The notes under the pieces are model-generated. The model searched no databases, was not told the DNA's origin, and saw only the letters and a list, made by a program, of their open reading frames with translations. This document shows positions 9,976 through 18,920 of a stretch of 64,000 nt of DNA, piece after piece; position 1 is the stretch's first letter; each line of letters starts with the position of its first letter. This DNA comes from VFZN01 sp963709325 (GTDB lineage: Bacteria > Acidobacteriota > Vicinamibacteria > Vicinamibacterales > UBA2999): the NCBI GenBank assembly GCA_963709325.1, contig CAVPVV010000001.1, forward strand, positions 1,226,820 to 1,290,819. The letters run 5' to 3'. The translations under genes and the position numbers were made by a program.

Positions 9976-11448
9976 TCACAGTCCCGCCTGCGCGAGCTCG
10001 AGGGCGCTGAACATCGCGCGGGCCTTGTCGCGCGTTTCCTCGTACTCCGCGGTGGGATTCGAGTCCGCGACGATGCCGGCGCCAGCCTGCACGTTGGCGC
10101 GGCCGTGCTCGAGCAGGATGGTGCGAATCGCAATGCAGAAATCGAGGTTCCCTGCGAAATCGAGGTACCCCACGGCCCCCGCGTAGAGGCCGCGTCGCGA
10201 CGGTTCGAGTGCCTGGATGATCTGCATCGCGCGGACCTTGGGCGCGCCGGATACCGTGCCGGCTGGGAAACAGGCAACCAGCGCATCCAAGCGATCGCGA
10301 TCCTCCGCCAGCGTCCCTTCCACGACCGAGACCAGGTGCATCACGTGCGAGTAGCGCTCCAGCGCCATGTAGGTCGGCACGCGAACCGTCCCGTACTCGC
10401 ACACGCGCCCGAGATCGTTGCGGCCGAGATCGACAAGCATCACGTGCTCGGCCTTCTCTTTCTCGTTCCGTTTCAGTTCCTCGGCAAGCCTCCGGTCCTC
10501 TTCCTCAGACCTGCCGCGCGGGCGGGTACCGGCAATCGGGTGGGTGACGGCGTGACGGGCCTCGACCCGGACCAGCATCTCGGGCGACGAGCCGACGATC
10601 GAGCGATCGCCCATCCGGATGAAGAACATGTATGGCGACGGGTTGACGTGCCGAAGCGCGCGATACACCGTGAACGCGTCCGCGCCAATCTCGGTTTCGA
10701 AGCGCTGCGACAGGACCACTTGGTAGATGTCGCCCGCGGCGATGTGCTCTTTCGCGCTGCGGACCATCGACTCGAAGCGCTCCTGCGTCAGGTTCGACGT
10801 GAAGGTCAGTTGCGGGGTCTCACCGCGCCGCGGCAGGGACAGCGCCCGCTCCAACTCGCGCTCGAGGAACTCGATCTTCGTGACCGCGAACTGATAGAGC
10901 GCGCGGAGGTCCTCGTCGCCGGTGATGCGGGCGTTGGCGATCAGCAGGATGCGGTGCTGAACGTGATCGAATGCGAGCACTGTGTCGAAGAGCATGAAGC
11001 CCGCCTGATCCGTATCCGCCGGACCGCCGTCTGCGGGGGCGACTGCCGGCTCGAACCAGCCCGCGGCGTCGTAGCCGAAATACCCCACGGCTCCACCCGT
11101 GAAGCGAGGCAGGCCCGGGACAAAGGGCGACCGGAAGCCGTTCATCAGCGAGCGCAGCGTTTCGACGAACGGCTGCGCGGCGGTCGACGTCGTCCCGGCC
11201 TGTTCCAGCGTGGTGTGACCGTCGCGACCGCGAAGGATGAGAAACGGATCCTTGCCGAGGAACGAGTAGCGGCCAACGTGCTCACCGCCCTCCACGCTCT
11301 CCAGGAGGAAGGCGTAGTCGGAGTGTTCGGCGACCTTGAGGAACGCTGACACGGGGGTCAGCAGATCGGCGACCAGCTCCTTCACGACCGGAACGAAGGT
11401 GCCGCGCTGAGCGAGCTCGACGAATTCTCCGAACGACGTCAGTTTCAT
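9976..11448 (-). CDS. trpE: Anthranilate synthase component I
   Basis: 490 aa from the ATG at 11448, which overlaps the aroDE stop as ATGA. The N-terminal LLESVEGGEHVGRYSFLG carries the LLES element that forms the Trp feedback site. The chorismate-binding half shows SQRFETEIGADAF, HVNPSPYMFFI, LVDLGRNDLGRV, and GTVSGAPKVRAMQII near the end. With TrpG it makes anthranilate from chorismate. It is thus a second point of Trp control besides the attenuator upstream of aroDE. Confidence 0.97.
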   Translation of the reverse strand: MKLTSFGEFVELAQRGTFVPVVKELVADLLTPVSAFLKVAEHSDYAFLLESVEGGEHVGRYSFLGKDPFLILRGRDGHTTLEQAGTTSTAAQPFVETLRSLMNGFRSPFVPGLPRFTGGAVGYFGYDAAGWFEPAVAPADGGPADTDQAGFMLFDTVLAFDHVQHRILLIANARITGDEDLRALYQFAVTKIEFLERELERALSLPRRGETPQLTFTSNLTQERFESMVRSAKEHIAAGDIYQVVLSQRFETEIGADAFTVYRALRHVNPSPYMFFIRMGDRSIVGSSPEMLVRVEARHAVTHPIAGTRPRGRSEEEDRRLAEELKRNEKEKAEHVMLVDLGRNDLGRVCEYGTVRVPTYMALERYSHVMHLVSVVEGTLAEDRDRLDALVACFPAGTVSGAPKVRAMQIIQALEPSRRGLYAGAVGYLDFAGNLDFCIAIRTILLEHGRANVQAGAGIVADSNPTAEYEETRDKARAMFSALELAQAGL

Positions 11449-12902
11449 ACAGGCTGTGTCTCGCGCAGGCGCGCAAGCGCGGCTTCGCGCATGGCGGCTT
11501 CGGGCGGTGCTGCGCCGGTCCACCAGGCGAACTGGGCTGCAGCCTGGGCGACGAGCATGTCGAGCCCGCCGATGGTTTCGCAGCCGCGGGCGATGGCGTC
11601 GGCAATGAGCCGTGTTCGCGGCGGGTTGTAGACGAGGTCGTAGACGAGGCGGCCGTTCAGCAGATCGGCATCGAGCGGCGACTCATCGATGGCCGGCGCC
11701 GTGCCGATTGGTGTGGCGTTGACCAGGAGGTCCCACGATCCGGGCGATGGCGGCCATGACGTCCACGCCACGCCCGCGCGAGAAGCGAGCTCGGCGGCTT
11801 GCGTCTCACGGCGAGCCGAGATCGTCACGTCCATTCCGGCCTCGCGCAGTGCCATCGCGACGGAGCGGGCCGCACCGCCCGCGCCGAGCACTGCCGCTCG
11901 CTGTCCCCGGAGGGTGCCGCGTGAAGCCAGCGGCGCCATGAACCCCGCGGCGTCGGTGTTACGTCCTTCCCAGGCGCCGTCGGGTCGGCGCAAGGTGTTG
12001 ATCGCTCGCGTCTGCTGTCCCTCGCGATCGACGGCGCCGGCCAGTTCGAAGGCGGGCACCTTGAAGGGCGCGGTCACGCTGGCGCCCCGAAGGTCCATCC
12101 GCTCGGCGAACTGCCGGAAGTCTTCGAAGTCGGCGGCCGCGAGCGGCACGTACACCGCGTCGATGCCGCAGGTGGCGAAGGCGCGATTGTGAATGGCCGG
12201 CGAGAGGGAATGTGAAACCGGCCGTCCGACGACGCCGTAGAGGGCAGTGCGGGCAGTCAGACTAGAGACCCTGAACTCGTCCCTCATTCGCCCTGCGCTG
12301 ATTTGACCGGGAGCGGCAAGCGTGGTGTCGGCGGCGTAGGTCCAGAGCGACCCAAGCGGAGCCGCCAGAACGCGGGTTGGAAGTCCGGCCTCGCCCATAG
12401 CCAGTACCACGGTGGGGGCTTCGTGCGGCTTGAGCATCTCCACGAGCGCCGGGCCGTCGATCAGCCGGTTAGCCATGGCTGCAATCTTCACAACCCGCGC
12501 CCCGGTCTGCCGCATCGACCTCACCCGCTCGGGCAGATCGTCAGGAATGCCCGCGAAGTCATGCAGCGACACGACAATGCGATCCCGGTGACGGCCGCCA
12601 GCAAACCCTGGCGTAAGCGCCTTCGCTTCGACGTCCACGTACTCGGCGCCGAGCTCCAGCGCCTCCTCGAGAAGCCGGAGCCGATCCGCTTCAGATCCCG
12701 CGAAGTAACCGCCTTCCCACCTAGCCCGGCACGTGACGATGACGGGTGCCCGGCGTCCCTCGAGAGCGCCCCGAACGTCAGGCCGGTCCACGGCGTCGAG
12801 GCGCAGCTCGACCAGCTCGGCGGCCGAGAGCTGGTCTCGCCGCTGCCGCAGCGCCTCCATGGTCGGCGCCATCACGGTTACGCACAGGCGGGTCTGGTCC
12901 AT
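11445..12902 (-). CDS. aroDE: Bifunctional 3-dehydroquinate dehydratase / shikimate dehydrogenase
   Basis: 485 aa fusion. Residues 1 to about 215 are a type I dehydroquinase: VIVTCRARWEGG, VVSLHDF with catalytic His114, and VVKIAAMA with Schiff-base Lys139. Residues from about 220 are shikimate dehydrogenase: GRPVSHSLSPAIHNRAF, TAPFK with Lys281, GRNTDAAGF, and the dinucleotide loop LGAGGAARSVAM near 339. Together they convert dehydroquinate to shikimate. It is the first structural gene after the Trp attenuator. Its ATG is six bases past the terminator T-run. GAGG inside the terminator's 3' arm, about 14 bases upstream, is the only Shine-Dalgarno candidate, so hairpin formation could also affect initiation. 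Confidence 0.95.
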   Translation of the reverse strand: MDQTRLCVTVMAPTMEALRQRRDQLSAAELVELRLDAVDRPDVRGALEGRRAPVIVTCRARWEGGYFAGSEADRLRLLEEALELGAEYVDVEAKALTPGFAGGRHRDRIVVSLHDFAGIPDDLPERVRSMRQTGARVVKIAAMANRLIDGPALVEMLKPHEAPTVVLAMGEAGLPTRVLAAPLGSLWTYAADTTLAAPGQISAGRMRDEFRVSSLTARTALYGVVGRPVSHSLSPAIHNRAFATCGIDAVYVPLAAADFEDFRQFAERMDLRGASVTAPFKVPAFELAGAVDREGQQTRAINTLRRPDGAWEGRNTDAAGFMAPLASRGTLRGQRAAVLGAGGAARSVAMALREAGMDVTISARRETQAAELASRAGVAWTSWPPSPGSWDLLVNATPIGTAPAIDESPLDADLLNGRLVYDLVYNPPRTRLIADAIARGCETIGGLDMLVAQAAAQFAWWTGAAPPEAAMREAALARLRETQPV

Positions 12903-12908
12903 AAATGC

Positions 12909-12943
12909 AAAAAGCGCCTCTTCAACAGGGTTGAAGAGGCGCT
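12909..12943 (-). terminator. Intrinsic terminator of the trp attenuator
   Basis: In the leftward transcript, positions 12943-12930 and 12926-12913 form a perfect 14-bp stem (AGCGCCTCTTCAAC with its complement) around a 3-base loop. Five T residues (12913-12909) follow, the first of which also closes the stem. It lies between the leader peptide and aroDE, so it can end transcription before any structural gene is read. Confidence 0.92.
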
Positions 12944-13022
12944 GGTCGAGTGACGGTTGGCGGTAGATCAGTTCACGCGAACGCTAGGCAGCCCCTTCAT
13001 GTGGGCGCCAATACCACCAACC
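12930..13022 (-). promoter_or_regulatory. trp attenuator: alternative RNA pairings
   Basis: In the leftward RNA, GGUUGGUGGUA (13022-13012), which contains two Trp codons, can pair with UACCGCCAACC (12965-12955): 11 pairs with one G-U. UGAAGGGGC (12999-12991), just past the last Trp codon, can pair with GCCUCUUCA (12940-12932), which is the 5' arm of the terminator: nine pairs with one G-U. A ribosome stalled on the Trp codons leaves the second pairing free and breaks the terminator. A ribosome reaching the stop at 12986 covers it and lets the terminator form. The pairings are seen in the sequence; the mechanism is inferred from known trp leaders. Confidence 0.85.
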
Positions 13023-13100
13023 CGTAAACACACCCGTGCCAACGCCGGTTTCGACGGGCGAAGCAACGTGGCGGGCGGGCAAACCGACTCGAGCGCGCAT
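12984..13100 (-). CDS. trpL: trp leader peptide
   Basis: A small reading frame ends TGWWYWRPHEGAA with a TAG at 12986-12984. Three of four consecutive codons are Trp (13019-13017, 13016-13014, 13010-13008) with a Tyr codon between them. Candidate starts are ATG at 13100 (38 aa), ATG at 13124 (46 aa) and GTG at 13031 (15 aa, beginning MFTGWWYW). None has a clear Shine-Dalgarno. The 15-aa form would match the size of classical Trp leaders best, but the ATG at 13100 is used here as the boundary. Its product is expected to be degraded; its translation is the sensor. Confidence 0.8.
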   Translation of the reverse strand: MRARVGLPARHVASPVETGVGTGVFTGWWYWRPHEGAA

Positions 13101-13169
13101 GCGAACGTCGAAACAGTAACACATCGCGTAGTATTGAACAAGGAACGCCCGCGCGACTTGCCCGTTCTC

Positions 13170-14990
13170 ATGCGCATATACCGCTTCGTGGCTCCCACCG
13201 CCCTGGCTCTTGCCGTCCTCCTCCTCGCCGGCAGGCCTGGCGCGCAGACGCGCCAGATGTCCATCGACGAGGTGAAGCCCGGCATGGTCGGCGTCGGCCG
13301 CACCGTCTTTTCCGGCACCACCCTCGAAGACTTCAAGGTCCACATCCTCGGCGTGCTGCGGAACGTGATCGCGCCGAACCGCGACCTCATCCTCGCCCGC
13401 CTCGAAGGCGGACCGCTGGCCGACACCGGAGTGATTGCCGGCATGAGCGGCAGTCCGGTCTACATCGACGGCCGCCTGCTCGGCGCGGTGTCCTACTCGC
13501 TCGGCCAGTTCTCGAAGGAGCCGATCGCCGGCATCACGCCGATCGCCGAAATGACCGACGCGACGGCAATGGCCAGCACCACGGCGCGCGCCCGGCCGGT
13601 TTCGATTGCCTGGCCGTTCACGCCGGAACAGCTCTTTGCGATCTGGACCAGGGATCTTGGCCTTACCCGTCCGGCGGGACTGCCGCTCTCCGGTGTCGAA
13701 GCGGCCGCCCAGGGCGCAATGCTCCGCCCGATCGCGGTCCCGCTCACGGCCAGCGGCTTCGACCCTTCGCTGCTTGCGGCGCTTTCTCCCACGCTCGCGG
13801 CGGCCGGCCTTGTTCCAATCACTGGTCAGGCGCCGCCGACCACCGCGACCGACTCCAAGCGGACTCTCGCGCCAGGTGACGCCGTCGGCGTCTCACTCCT
13901 CTCAGGCGACTTCGAACTGGGCGCAACCGGCACCGTCACGGCTGTCGAGGGCGACCGCGTCTACGCGTTCGGTCACCCGCTGTACAACCTCGGGCCGACG
14001 CAGTTCCCGATGACCACGGCCACGGTGCACGTCGTGCTGCCGAGCCTGATGCAGTCCAGCAAGCTGGCGAGTTTCGGGCCGGTCATCGGCACCTTGCAGC
14101 AGGATCGCGCGACCGCCATTGCCGGCACGCTCGGGCCCGGGCCGTCGCTGATTCCGATGACGGTGACGCTCAATTCGAACCGCCTCGGGGCGCGAACCTT
14201 CTCGTTCGGCGTGGTGCGCGACGCGACGTTCACGCCGCTGCTGGCCTACCTTGCGGTTGCCAACGTCCTGACCGCCTACGAGCGCGCGACTGGTCCAGCA
14301 TCGATCACGGTGAAGGGGACGGCGAGCATCAAGGCCCACGGCGAACTGGATTTCGAAGACGTGTTCACCGGCGATCAGCCGATCGGCCTCGCCGCTGCCT
14401 ATGTGGCCGGACCGCTCACACAGCTTTTCAAGAACACCTCGGAGCCGGTGGACGTCGAGCGGATCGCGCTCACCGTGGATGCGTCAGAGGAGACGCGCGC
14501 CGCACGGATCGAGCGCGTGTGGCTGGACACGCCGCGGCCACGCGCTGGCGGAAGCGCGATCGTGTCCGTCGCGCTGCGCGGCCCGAATGGCGAAGAGATC
14601 ATCAAGCGGGTGCCGATCACCTTCCCGCCGAATGTCACCGGATCGGTGCAGCTGCTGGTCGCAGACGGCGCGCGTGCGTCAGCCGACGATCGCCGCGACG
14701 TTCGCGGCGCGGACGCCCAGCGCCCCTCGCAAATTATCCGCTCGTTCAATCGGACCCGGCGCGGCAATCGCCTCTACGTTCGCCTGTCGACCAACGATCC
14801 CGGCGCGGTCGTCAGCGGCGAGCCGATGGGCGCGCTGCCGCCATCAGTGCTGAGCGTGCTCGAATCGGACCGAAGCGCCGGCAACGTGTCCAGCATGAAC
14901 TCGGCGCTCAAGGCTGAATGGGACGTGCCGCTCGATCTGGCCGTGACCGGCTCGCGGCAGCTCACGATCCCCCTCGACCCATCACGATGA
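13170..14990 (+). CDS. Exported SpoIVB/S55-type serine peptidase-like protein
   Basis: 606 aa from the ATG at 13170. The start is followed by a signal peptide (APTALALAVLLLAGRPGAQ). The S55 domain follows: GMVGVGRTVFSGTTLEDF near residue 30, ADTGVIAGMSGSPVYIDGR near 85 with the GMSGSP serine motif, and YAFGHPLYNLG near 265 holding the likely His. In Bacillus, SpoIVB is a signalling protease of sporulation, but S55 domains are also widespread in non-sporulating Acidobacteria. The C-terminal third is beta-rich and unassigned. It is transcribed divergently from the trp leader and overlaps the next gene as ATGA. The substrate is unknown. Confidence 0.72.
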   Translation: MRIYRFVAPTALALAVLLLAGRPGAQTRQMSIDEVKPGMVGVGRTVFSGTTLEDFKVHILGVLRNVIAPNRDLILARLEGGPLADTGVIAGMSGSPVYIDGRLLGAVSYSLGQFSKEPIAGITPIAEMTDATAMASTTARARPVSIAWPFTPEQLFAIWTRDLGLTRPAGLPLSGVEAAAQGAMLRPIAVPLTASGFDPSLLAALSPTLAAAGLVPITGQAPPTTATDSKRTLAPGDAVGVSLLSGDFELGATGTVTAVEGDRVYAFGHPLYNLGPTQFPMTTATVHVVLPSLMQSSKLASFGPVIGTLQQDRATAIAGTLGPGPSLIPMTVTLNSNRLGARTFSFGVVRDATFTPLLAYLAVANVLTAYERATGPASITVKGTASIKAHGELDFEDVFTGDQPIGLAAAYVAGPLTQLFKNTSEPVDVERIALTVDASEETRAARIERVWLDTPRPRAGGSAIVSVALRGPNGEEIIKRVPITFPPNVTGSVQLLVADGARASADDRRDVRGADAQRPSQIIRSFNRTRRGNRLYVRLSTNDPGAVVSGEPMGALPPSVLSVLESDRSAGNVSSMNSALKAEWDVPLDLAVTGSRQLTIPLDPSR

Positions 14991-17215
14991 CCCGAACCCC
15001 TCGTTTCCGGGCGCTGCTTGCCGCGGCCGCTCTCCTCGTTTGTACATGGCAGCTGTCGGCGGCCCCGGGTTTCTGGCAGGCAGCCACGCAGGCGGACTTC
15101 CTGAAGGGCGACGTCGACCAGCTGTCGGTGGATCGTCACGGCCGCCTGGCGCTCGGGCCGGAGGTGAAGAAGATCTTCGATGGCGCCGTCACAGTCGTGT
15201 GGACAATGACGAGCGCCCCCGACGGGACGACGTATCTCGGTACTGGCAATGACGGCAAGGTCTACAAGGTGGCACCGGACGGGACCGGCACGTTGTTCTA
15301 CGACAGTCCCGAGCTCGAGGTCCATGCCCTGGCCCTGGCTCCGAACGGCGGGTTGTATGTCGGCACCTCACCAGACGGCCGCATCTACCGCGTGGACGCC
15401 CGTGGTCAGGCGACGCCGTTCTTCGATCCCGAGGACAAGTACATCTGGGCGCTCGTCACCGACCGCAAGGGGATCCTCTACGCGGCAACTGGCGACAAGG
15501 GCGTCGTCTATCGCATCACGCCCGACGGCAAGGGCGAGCCGTACTTCACAACGAAATCGACGCACGCGATGACGCTGGGCGTCGGGCCATCCGGCGCCCT
15601 GCTCGTCGGAACGGCCGGGCCCGGACGGGTGTTTCGGGTCGATGCGGCGAAGAAGGGGTTTCTCCTGCTCGACACCCCGTTCCAGGAGATCCGGTCGATA
15701 CGGCTCAACGATGGCGGCTTGATTTACGTTGCCGCGCTCAACGGCAAGCCGTCGAGCGGCGGCGGCAACGACACCGCCGAGACGCCGCCTGCGCCGACAC
15801 CGCCCGCCACCGCGTCGGTGTCCAGCGAGGTGCTCTCGTTCTCGGTTATCGATGTTCCGGTCTCTGCGCAAAGCTCGCCGCCGCCCCAGTCGGCCTCGGC
15901 CGGCAACGCGACGTCAGGCGCTGTGTACCGCATCCAGCCGGACGGACTGTACGACCTTTTGTGGGAAGCGAAGGACGATTCGCCCTACGACCTCGCGCTC
16001 GAGCCTGACGGCGGCGTGCTCGTCTCCACCGGCGATAAGGGCAAGATCTACCGCCTCTCGGGTGAGCCGATCGTTCCGGTTCTCGTGACCAGCGTGCCCG
16101 CGGAGCACGCCACGACCATGACACGGGTTGGCGATCGGACGCTGCTCGCGACGGCGAATCCCGGGCTGCTGGTGTCGATGTCCGGCGCACGTGCGACGCG
16201 CGGCACTTACGAGTCGGACGTGAAGGACGCCAAGGTCGTCGCGTCCTGGGGCAGCATCTCGTGGCGTGCGGCGACGCCGAGCGGTACCAAGGTCGAGGTC
16301 TTCACGCGTGCCGGCAACACCAAGACGCCCGACGAAACGTGGAGCGACTGGTCGGTTCCATACAGCTCCGCCGAAGGCTCGCCCATTACCAGCCCGAAGG
16401 CACGTTACCTGCAGTGGCGCGCGGTGTTAACCGGCACCACGGCGACTCCCATCCTGACCTCGATTTCCGCCGCCTACCTGCAGCGCAACATCCGGCCGCG
16501 GGTGGAATCGATCACCGTGCATCCCGCCGGCGTGGCCTTTCAGAAGCCGTTCTCCACCGGCGAGACCGAGATCGCCGGCTTCGACGAGGAGCCGGCCGAT
16601 CGCAAGCTTGCCAGCCAGGGCGCGGGAGCCGCGGCGCAGACCGGCGGCCCGACACTGGGGCGCCGGATTTACCAGCGCGGGCTCCAGACGCTGGCGTGGA
16701 AAGCTGAAGACGACAACGGCGACGACCTGACCTACACCGTGTTGTATCGCCGCGAGGGTGAGACCAGCTGGCGAACGCTGAAGTCGGGGCTCTCCGAGAC
16801 GCTCACCGTGTGGGACACGTCGTCGACTCCGAACGGCACCTACGTCGTCAAGGTTGTCGCCTCGGACGCCAAGGCTCACCCGGCCGAGGAGGCACTGACC
16901 GGCGAGCTGGAGAGTTCGAGCTTCGACATCGACAACACTCCGCCGTCGGTCATTGTCGGCAGCGTTGCGCGTGAAGGCACTCGCTTCGTGGTGCAGGTCG
17001 AAGTGCGCGACACGGACTCGCCGTTGACCCGCGTCGAATATTCGCTCGACTCGCAGAAGTGGCAGGTCGCCTACCCGCGAGACGGCATGCTCGACTCACG
17101 ACGCGAGCAGTTCGAGATTCGCCTCGACGCCGACACCGCCGGACGCGTGCTGGTCATCCGCGCGACCGACGCCCTCAACAACGTGGGCGCCGGGCAGGCG
17201 GCGATCCCGAAGTAA
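14987..17215 (+). CDS. Exported beta-propeller repeat protein
   Basis: 742 aa from the ATG at 14987 (ATGA overlap with the S55-like gene). The signal peptide is ALLAAAALLVCTWQLSA. Residues from about 60 to 420 contain repeated blades with the pattern tYLGTGNDGKVYKVAPDG / LYVGTSPDGRIYRVD / LYAATGDKGVVYRITPDG, as in NHL/YVTN-like propellers. There is a low-complexity Pro/Ala/Ser insert near 260-300. The C-terminal region looks like Ig/fibronectin-like domains (YTVLYRREGETSW, RVEYSLDSQKW). It is probably periplasmic or surface-located and co-translated with its S55-like neighbour. Function is unknown. Confidence 0.65.
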   Translation: MTRTPRFRALLAAAALLVCTWQLSAAPGFWQAATQADFLKGDVDQLSVDRHGRLALGPEVKKIFDGAVTVVWTMTSAPDGTTYLGTGNDGKVYKVAPDGTGTLFYDSPELEVHALALAPNGGLYVGTSPDGRIYRVDARGQATPFFDPEDKYIWALVTDRKGILYAATGDKGVVYRITPDGKGEPYFTTKSTHAMTLGVGPSGALLVGTAGPGRVFRVDAAKKGFLLLDTPFQEIRSIRLNDGGLIYVAALNGKPSSGGGNDTAETPPAPTPPATASVSSEVLSFSVIDVPVSAQSSPPPQSASAGNATSGAVYRIQPDGLYDLLWEAKDDSPYDLALEPDGGVLVSTGDKGKIYRLSGEPIVPVLVTSVPAEHATTMTRVGDRTLLATANPGLLVSMSGARATRGTYESDVKDAKVVASWGSISWRAATPSGTKVEVFTRAGNTKTPDETWSDWSVPYSSAEGSPITSPKARYLQWRAVLTGTTATPILTSISAAYLQRNIRPRVESITVHPAGVAFQKPFSTGETEIAGFDEEPADRKLASQGAGAAAQTGGPTLGRRIYQRGLQTLAWKAEDDNGDDLTYTVLYRREGETSWRTLKSGLSETLTVWDTSSTPNGTYVVKVVASDAKAHPAEEALTGELESSSFDIDNTPPSVIVGSVAREGTRFVVQVEVRDTDSPLTRVEYSLDSQKWQVAYPRDGMLDSRREQFEIRLDADTAGRVLVIRATDALNNVGAGQAAIPK

Positions 17216-17224
17216 AAGTGCAGC

Positions 17225-17243
17225 AAGGCAGAAGGCAGAAGGC
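17225..17243. repeat. Heptamer repeat (TGCCTTC unit, minus orientation)
   Basis: AAGGCAGAAGGCAGAAGGC lies just after the propeller gene stop. On the minus strand it reads as consecutive TGCCTTC units. The same unit recurs at 20246-20280 and 32833-32853, always between genes. Confidence 0.75.
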
Positions 17244-17300
17244 AAAAAGCACCGATGAGGCCGCGAGGCTTCTGTGGTGCTCTTCAATTGCGGCTTCTGA

Positions 17301-18191
17301 TTACGACAGGTAACCGTCGTCGGTCGCAGGCCGGTTCAGGCCCACGGGAGTGGGCTTTGGCGTAGCCGGGAGACGATCGACGGCTGGCGTCGCGGCCGGT
17401 GGGCGGCGAACCAGGATCACGTCGTCGGTCGGGTGGCCCTTGACGGTGGTGTTGGCGAGCACCCATACCATGCTCACCGCGACCGGATCGCCGGTCGGCG
17501 TGTTCTTGGCGGGTTCAAACTCCACCTGCGAGGCCTGCTGGAGCATGGCCAGCAGCACGTCGGGACGCACCTTCTGCGGCCCGAGCGGCGTATCGCCGAG
17601 CAGCTCGAGGTTCTGAATCCTGCCCTCGCGAGTCACAACCGCCGACAACGCAAACACTGCGTCGCCGGTGGCCAGCGGCAGAGGCGCCGACGCGTCGTCC
17701 ACCCGCGTCCGCGGCGCGAGCATGCGCGCGTCGAGCCGGACCGGATTCTCGTTCGAACCGGGGTTGGCGAGGAACGTGATCAGTCCCGCCAGCGAATCGG
17801 GCCGCTCCTGGCTGGCGGCGTGCAGCACACTGATCGAGCCGATGAGACAGAAGAGCATCGCTGCCGTTGCGCCGAGCGCCGCCCAGACGAGATGCATGTC
17901 CTGGAACAGTGACTTGATCTCGGATTCGAACGAGAACTGCTCTTCGACGCGCAGCCGTTCCATCACGCAGCCCGGCAGCCGCTCGGCTTCCGGGGCGTCA
18001 CGGTCCGGCAGGTGCCATGCAGCTTCACGCAACGAGTGGCGCAGATCGGCCAGTTCCGCCGCGACCAGCGAGCAGGTGACGCAGTCCTGCAGATGGCTCT
18101 GGATGGCAACCCGCTGCTCGATCGTCAGCTCGTCGTCGTGGAACTCGTCGAGCCGTTCCTGCACGTCCTCGCACCGCGTGACGTGCATCAT
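17301..18191 (-). CDS. Anti-sigma factor with zinc-finger domain and TonB-like C-terminus
   Basis: 296 aa from the ATG at 18191, which overlaps the sigma gene stop (ATGA). The N-terminal anti-sigma zinc finger has H-x3-C-x2-C in QSHLQDCVTC near residue 35. One membrane segment lies at WAALGATAAMLFCLIGSIS near 125. The extracytoplasmic part carries AVVTREGRIQNLELL and an ALxxA-like helix, resembling a TonB C-terminal fold. The predicted job is to hold the co-transcribed ECF sigma factor at the membrane and release it on an envelope signal. The ligand is unknown. Confidence 0.8.
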   Translation of the reverse strand: MMHVTRCEDVQERLDEFHDDELTIEQRVAIQSHLQDCVTCSLVAAELADLRHSLREAAWHLPDRDAPEAERLPGCVMERLRVEEQFSFESEIKSLFQDMHLVWAALGATAAMLFCLIGSISVLHAASQERPDSLAGLITFLANPGSNENPVRLDARMLAPRTRVDDASAPLPLATGDAVFALSAVVTREGRIQNLELLGDTPLGPQKVRPDVLLAMLQQASQVEFEPAKNTPTGDPVAVSMVWVLANTTVKGHPTDDVILVRRPPAATPAVDRLPATPKPTPVGLNRPATDDGYLS

Positions 18192-18826
18192 GACCGGCTC
18201 TCCCGCAGCTGGTGGCGCAGCGCCTGTCGGGCGCGGGTCAGCCGTGATTTCACGGTGCCGACCGCGACCCCGAGCGAGAAGGCAATCTCGTCGTAGCTGA
18301 GCCCGTCGATTTCGCGCAGGACGACCACGGTCCGCTGATCGAACGGCAGGTCGTTGAGGGCGCTCCACAACTTGGAGGCGAGCTCCTTCCGGGCGAAGGC
18401 CCGGTCGGGCGAAGTGCCGTCGCTTGGCTGCGACAGGTCGCCGTGCTCGGCGACGTGCTGGTCCAGCGACACCTGATCGGCGCGGCGGCGGCGGCGCCAG
18501 AACCGTTGCCGGTTACGCGCCTGATTGATGACGATGCGGTAGATCCAGGTTTTGAGAGAGGACTGTCCGCGGAAGCCGTGAAGAGTCCGGAAGACCCGGA
18601 GGAAGACCTCCTGAGAGAGGTCCAGGGCTTCGTCGCGGTCGCCCAGGAGGTTGAGCGAGAGGGTGTAGACCATCCGCTCGTGTCCTGCGACCAGCTCCGC
18701 GCAGGCGCCCTCTTCTCCTGCGGCGCACCGCTGAATGAGGGCAGCCTCTCCCGACGCGATATCCGACCACCCGAACGCGCCAGCTTCTTTCACGAGTTCC
18801 TCGGCGATAAGTCGTGGACCCATCAT
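18188..18826 (-). CDS. ECF RNA polymerase sigma factor (RpoE-like)
   Basis: 212 aa from the ATG at 18826. Sigma region 2 reads LSLNLLGDRDEALDLSQEVF, then RGQSSLKTWIYRIVINQARN. Region 4 reads LPFDQRTVVVLREIDGLSY, then GVAVGTVKSRLTRARQALR. A longer in-frame start at 18931 is possible, but those residues do not match the family. The linker region is rich in Arg. It is co-transcribed and overlapping with a zinc-finger anti-sigma gene. A divergent TPR gene starts 94 bp away and may be a target. Confidence 0.92.
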   Translation of the reverse strand: MMGPRLIAEELVKEAGAFGWSDIASGEAALIQRCAAGEEGACAELVAGHERMVYTLSLNLLGDRDEALDLSQEVFLRVFRTLHGFRGQSSLKTWIYRIVINQARNRQRFWRRRRRADQVSLDQHVAEHGDLSQPSDGTSPDRAFARKELASKLWSALNDLPFDQRTVVVLREIDGLSYDEIAFSLGVAVGTVKSRLTRARQALRHQLRESRS

Positions 18827-18920
18827 CAGTCTAAACCAATTAGAACCCGTGGATTTGCGAAAGTTCCCGCCTTCGCTGGGGCGAATGACCCCGACGAGCC
18901 ATTTTGTTACCATCGTCGCA

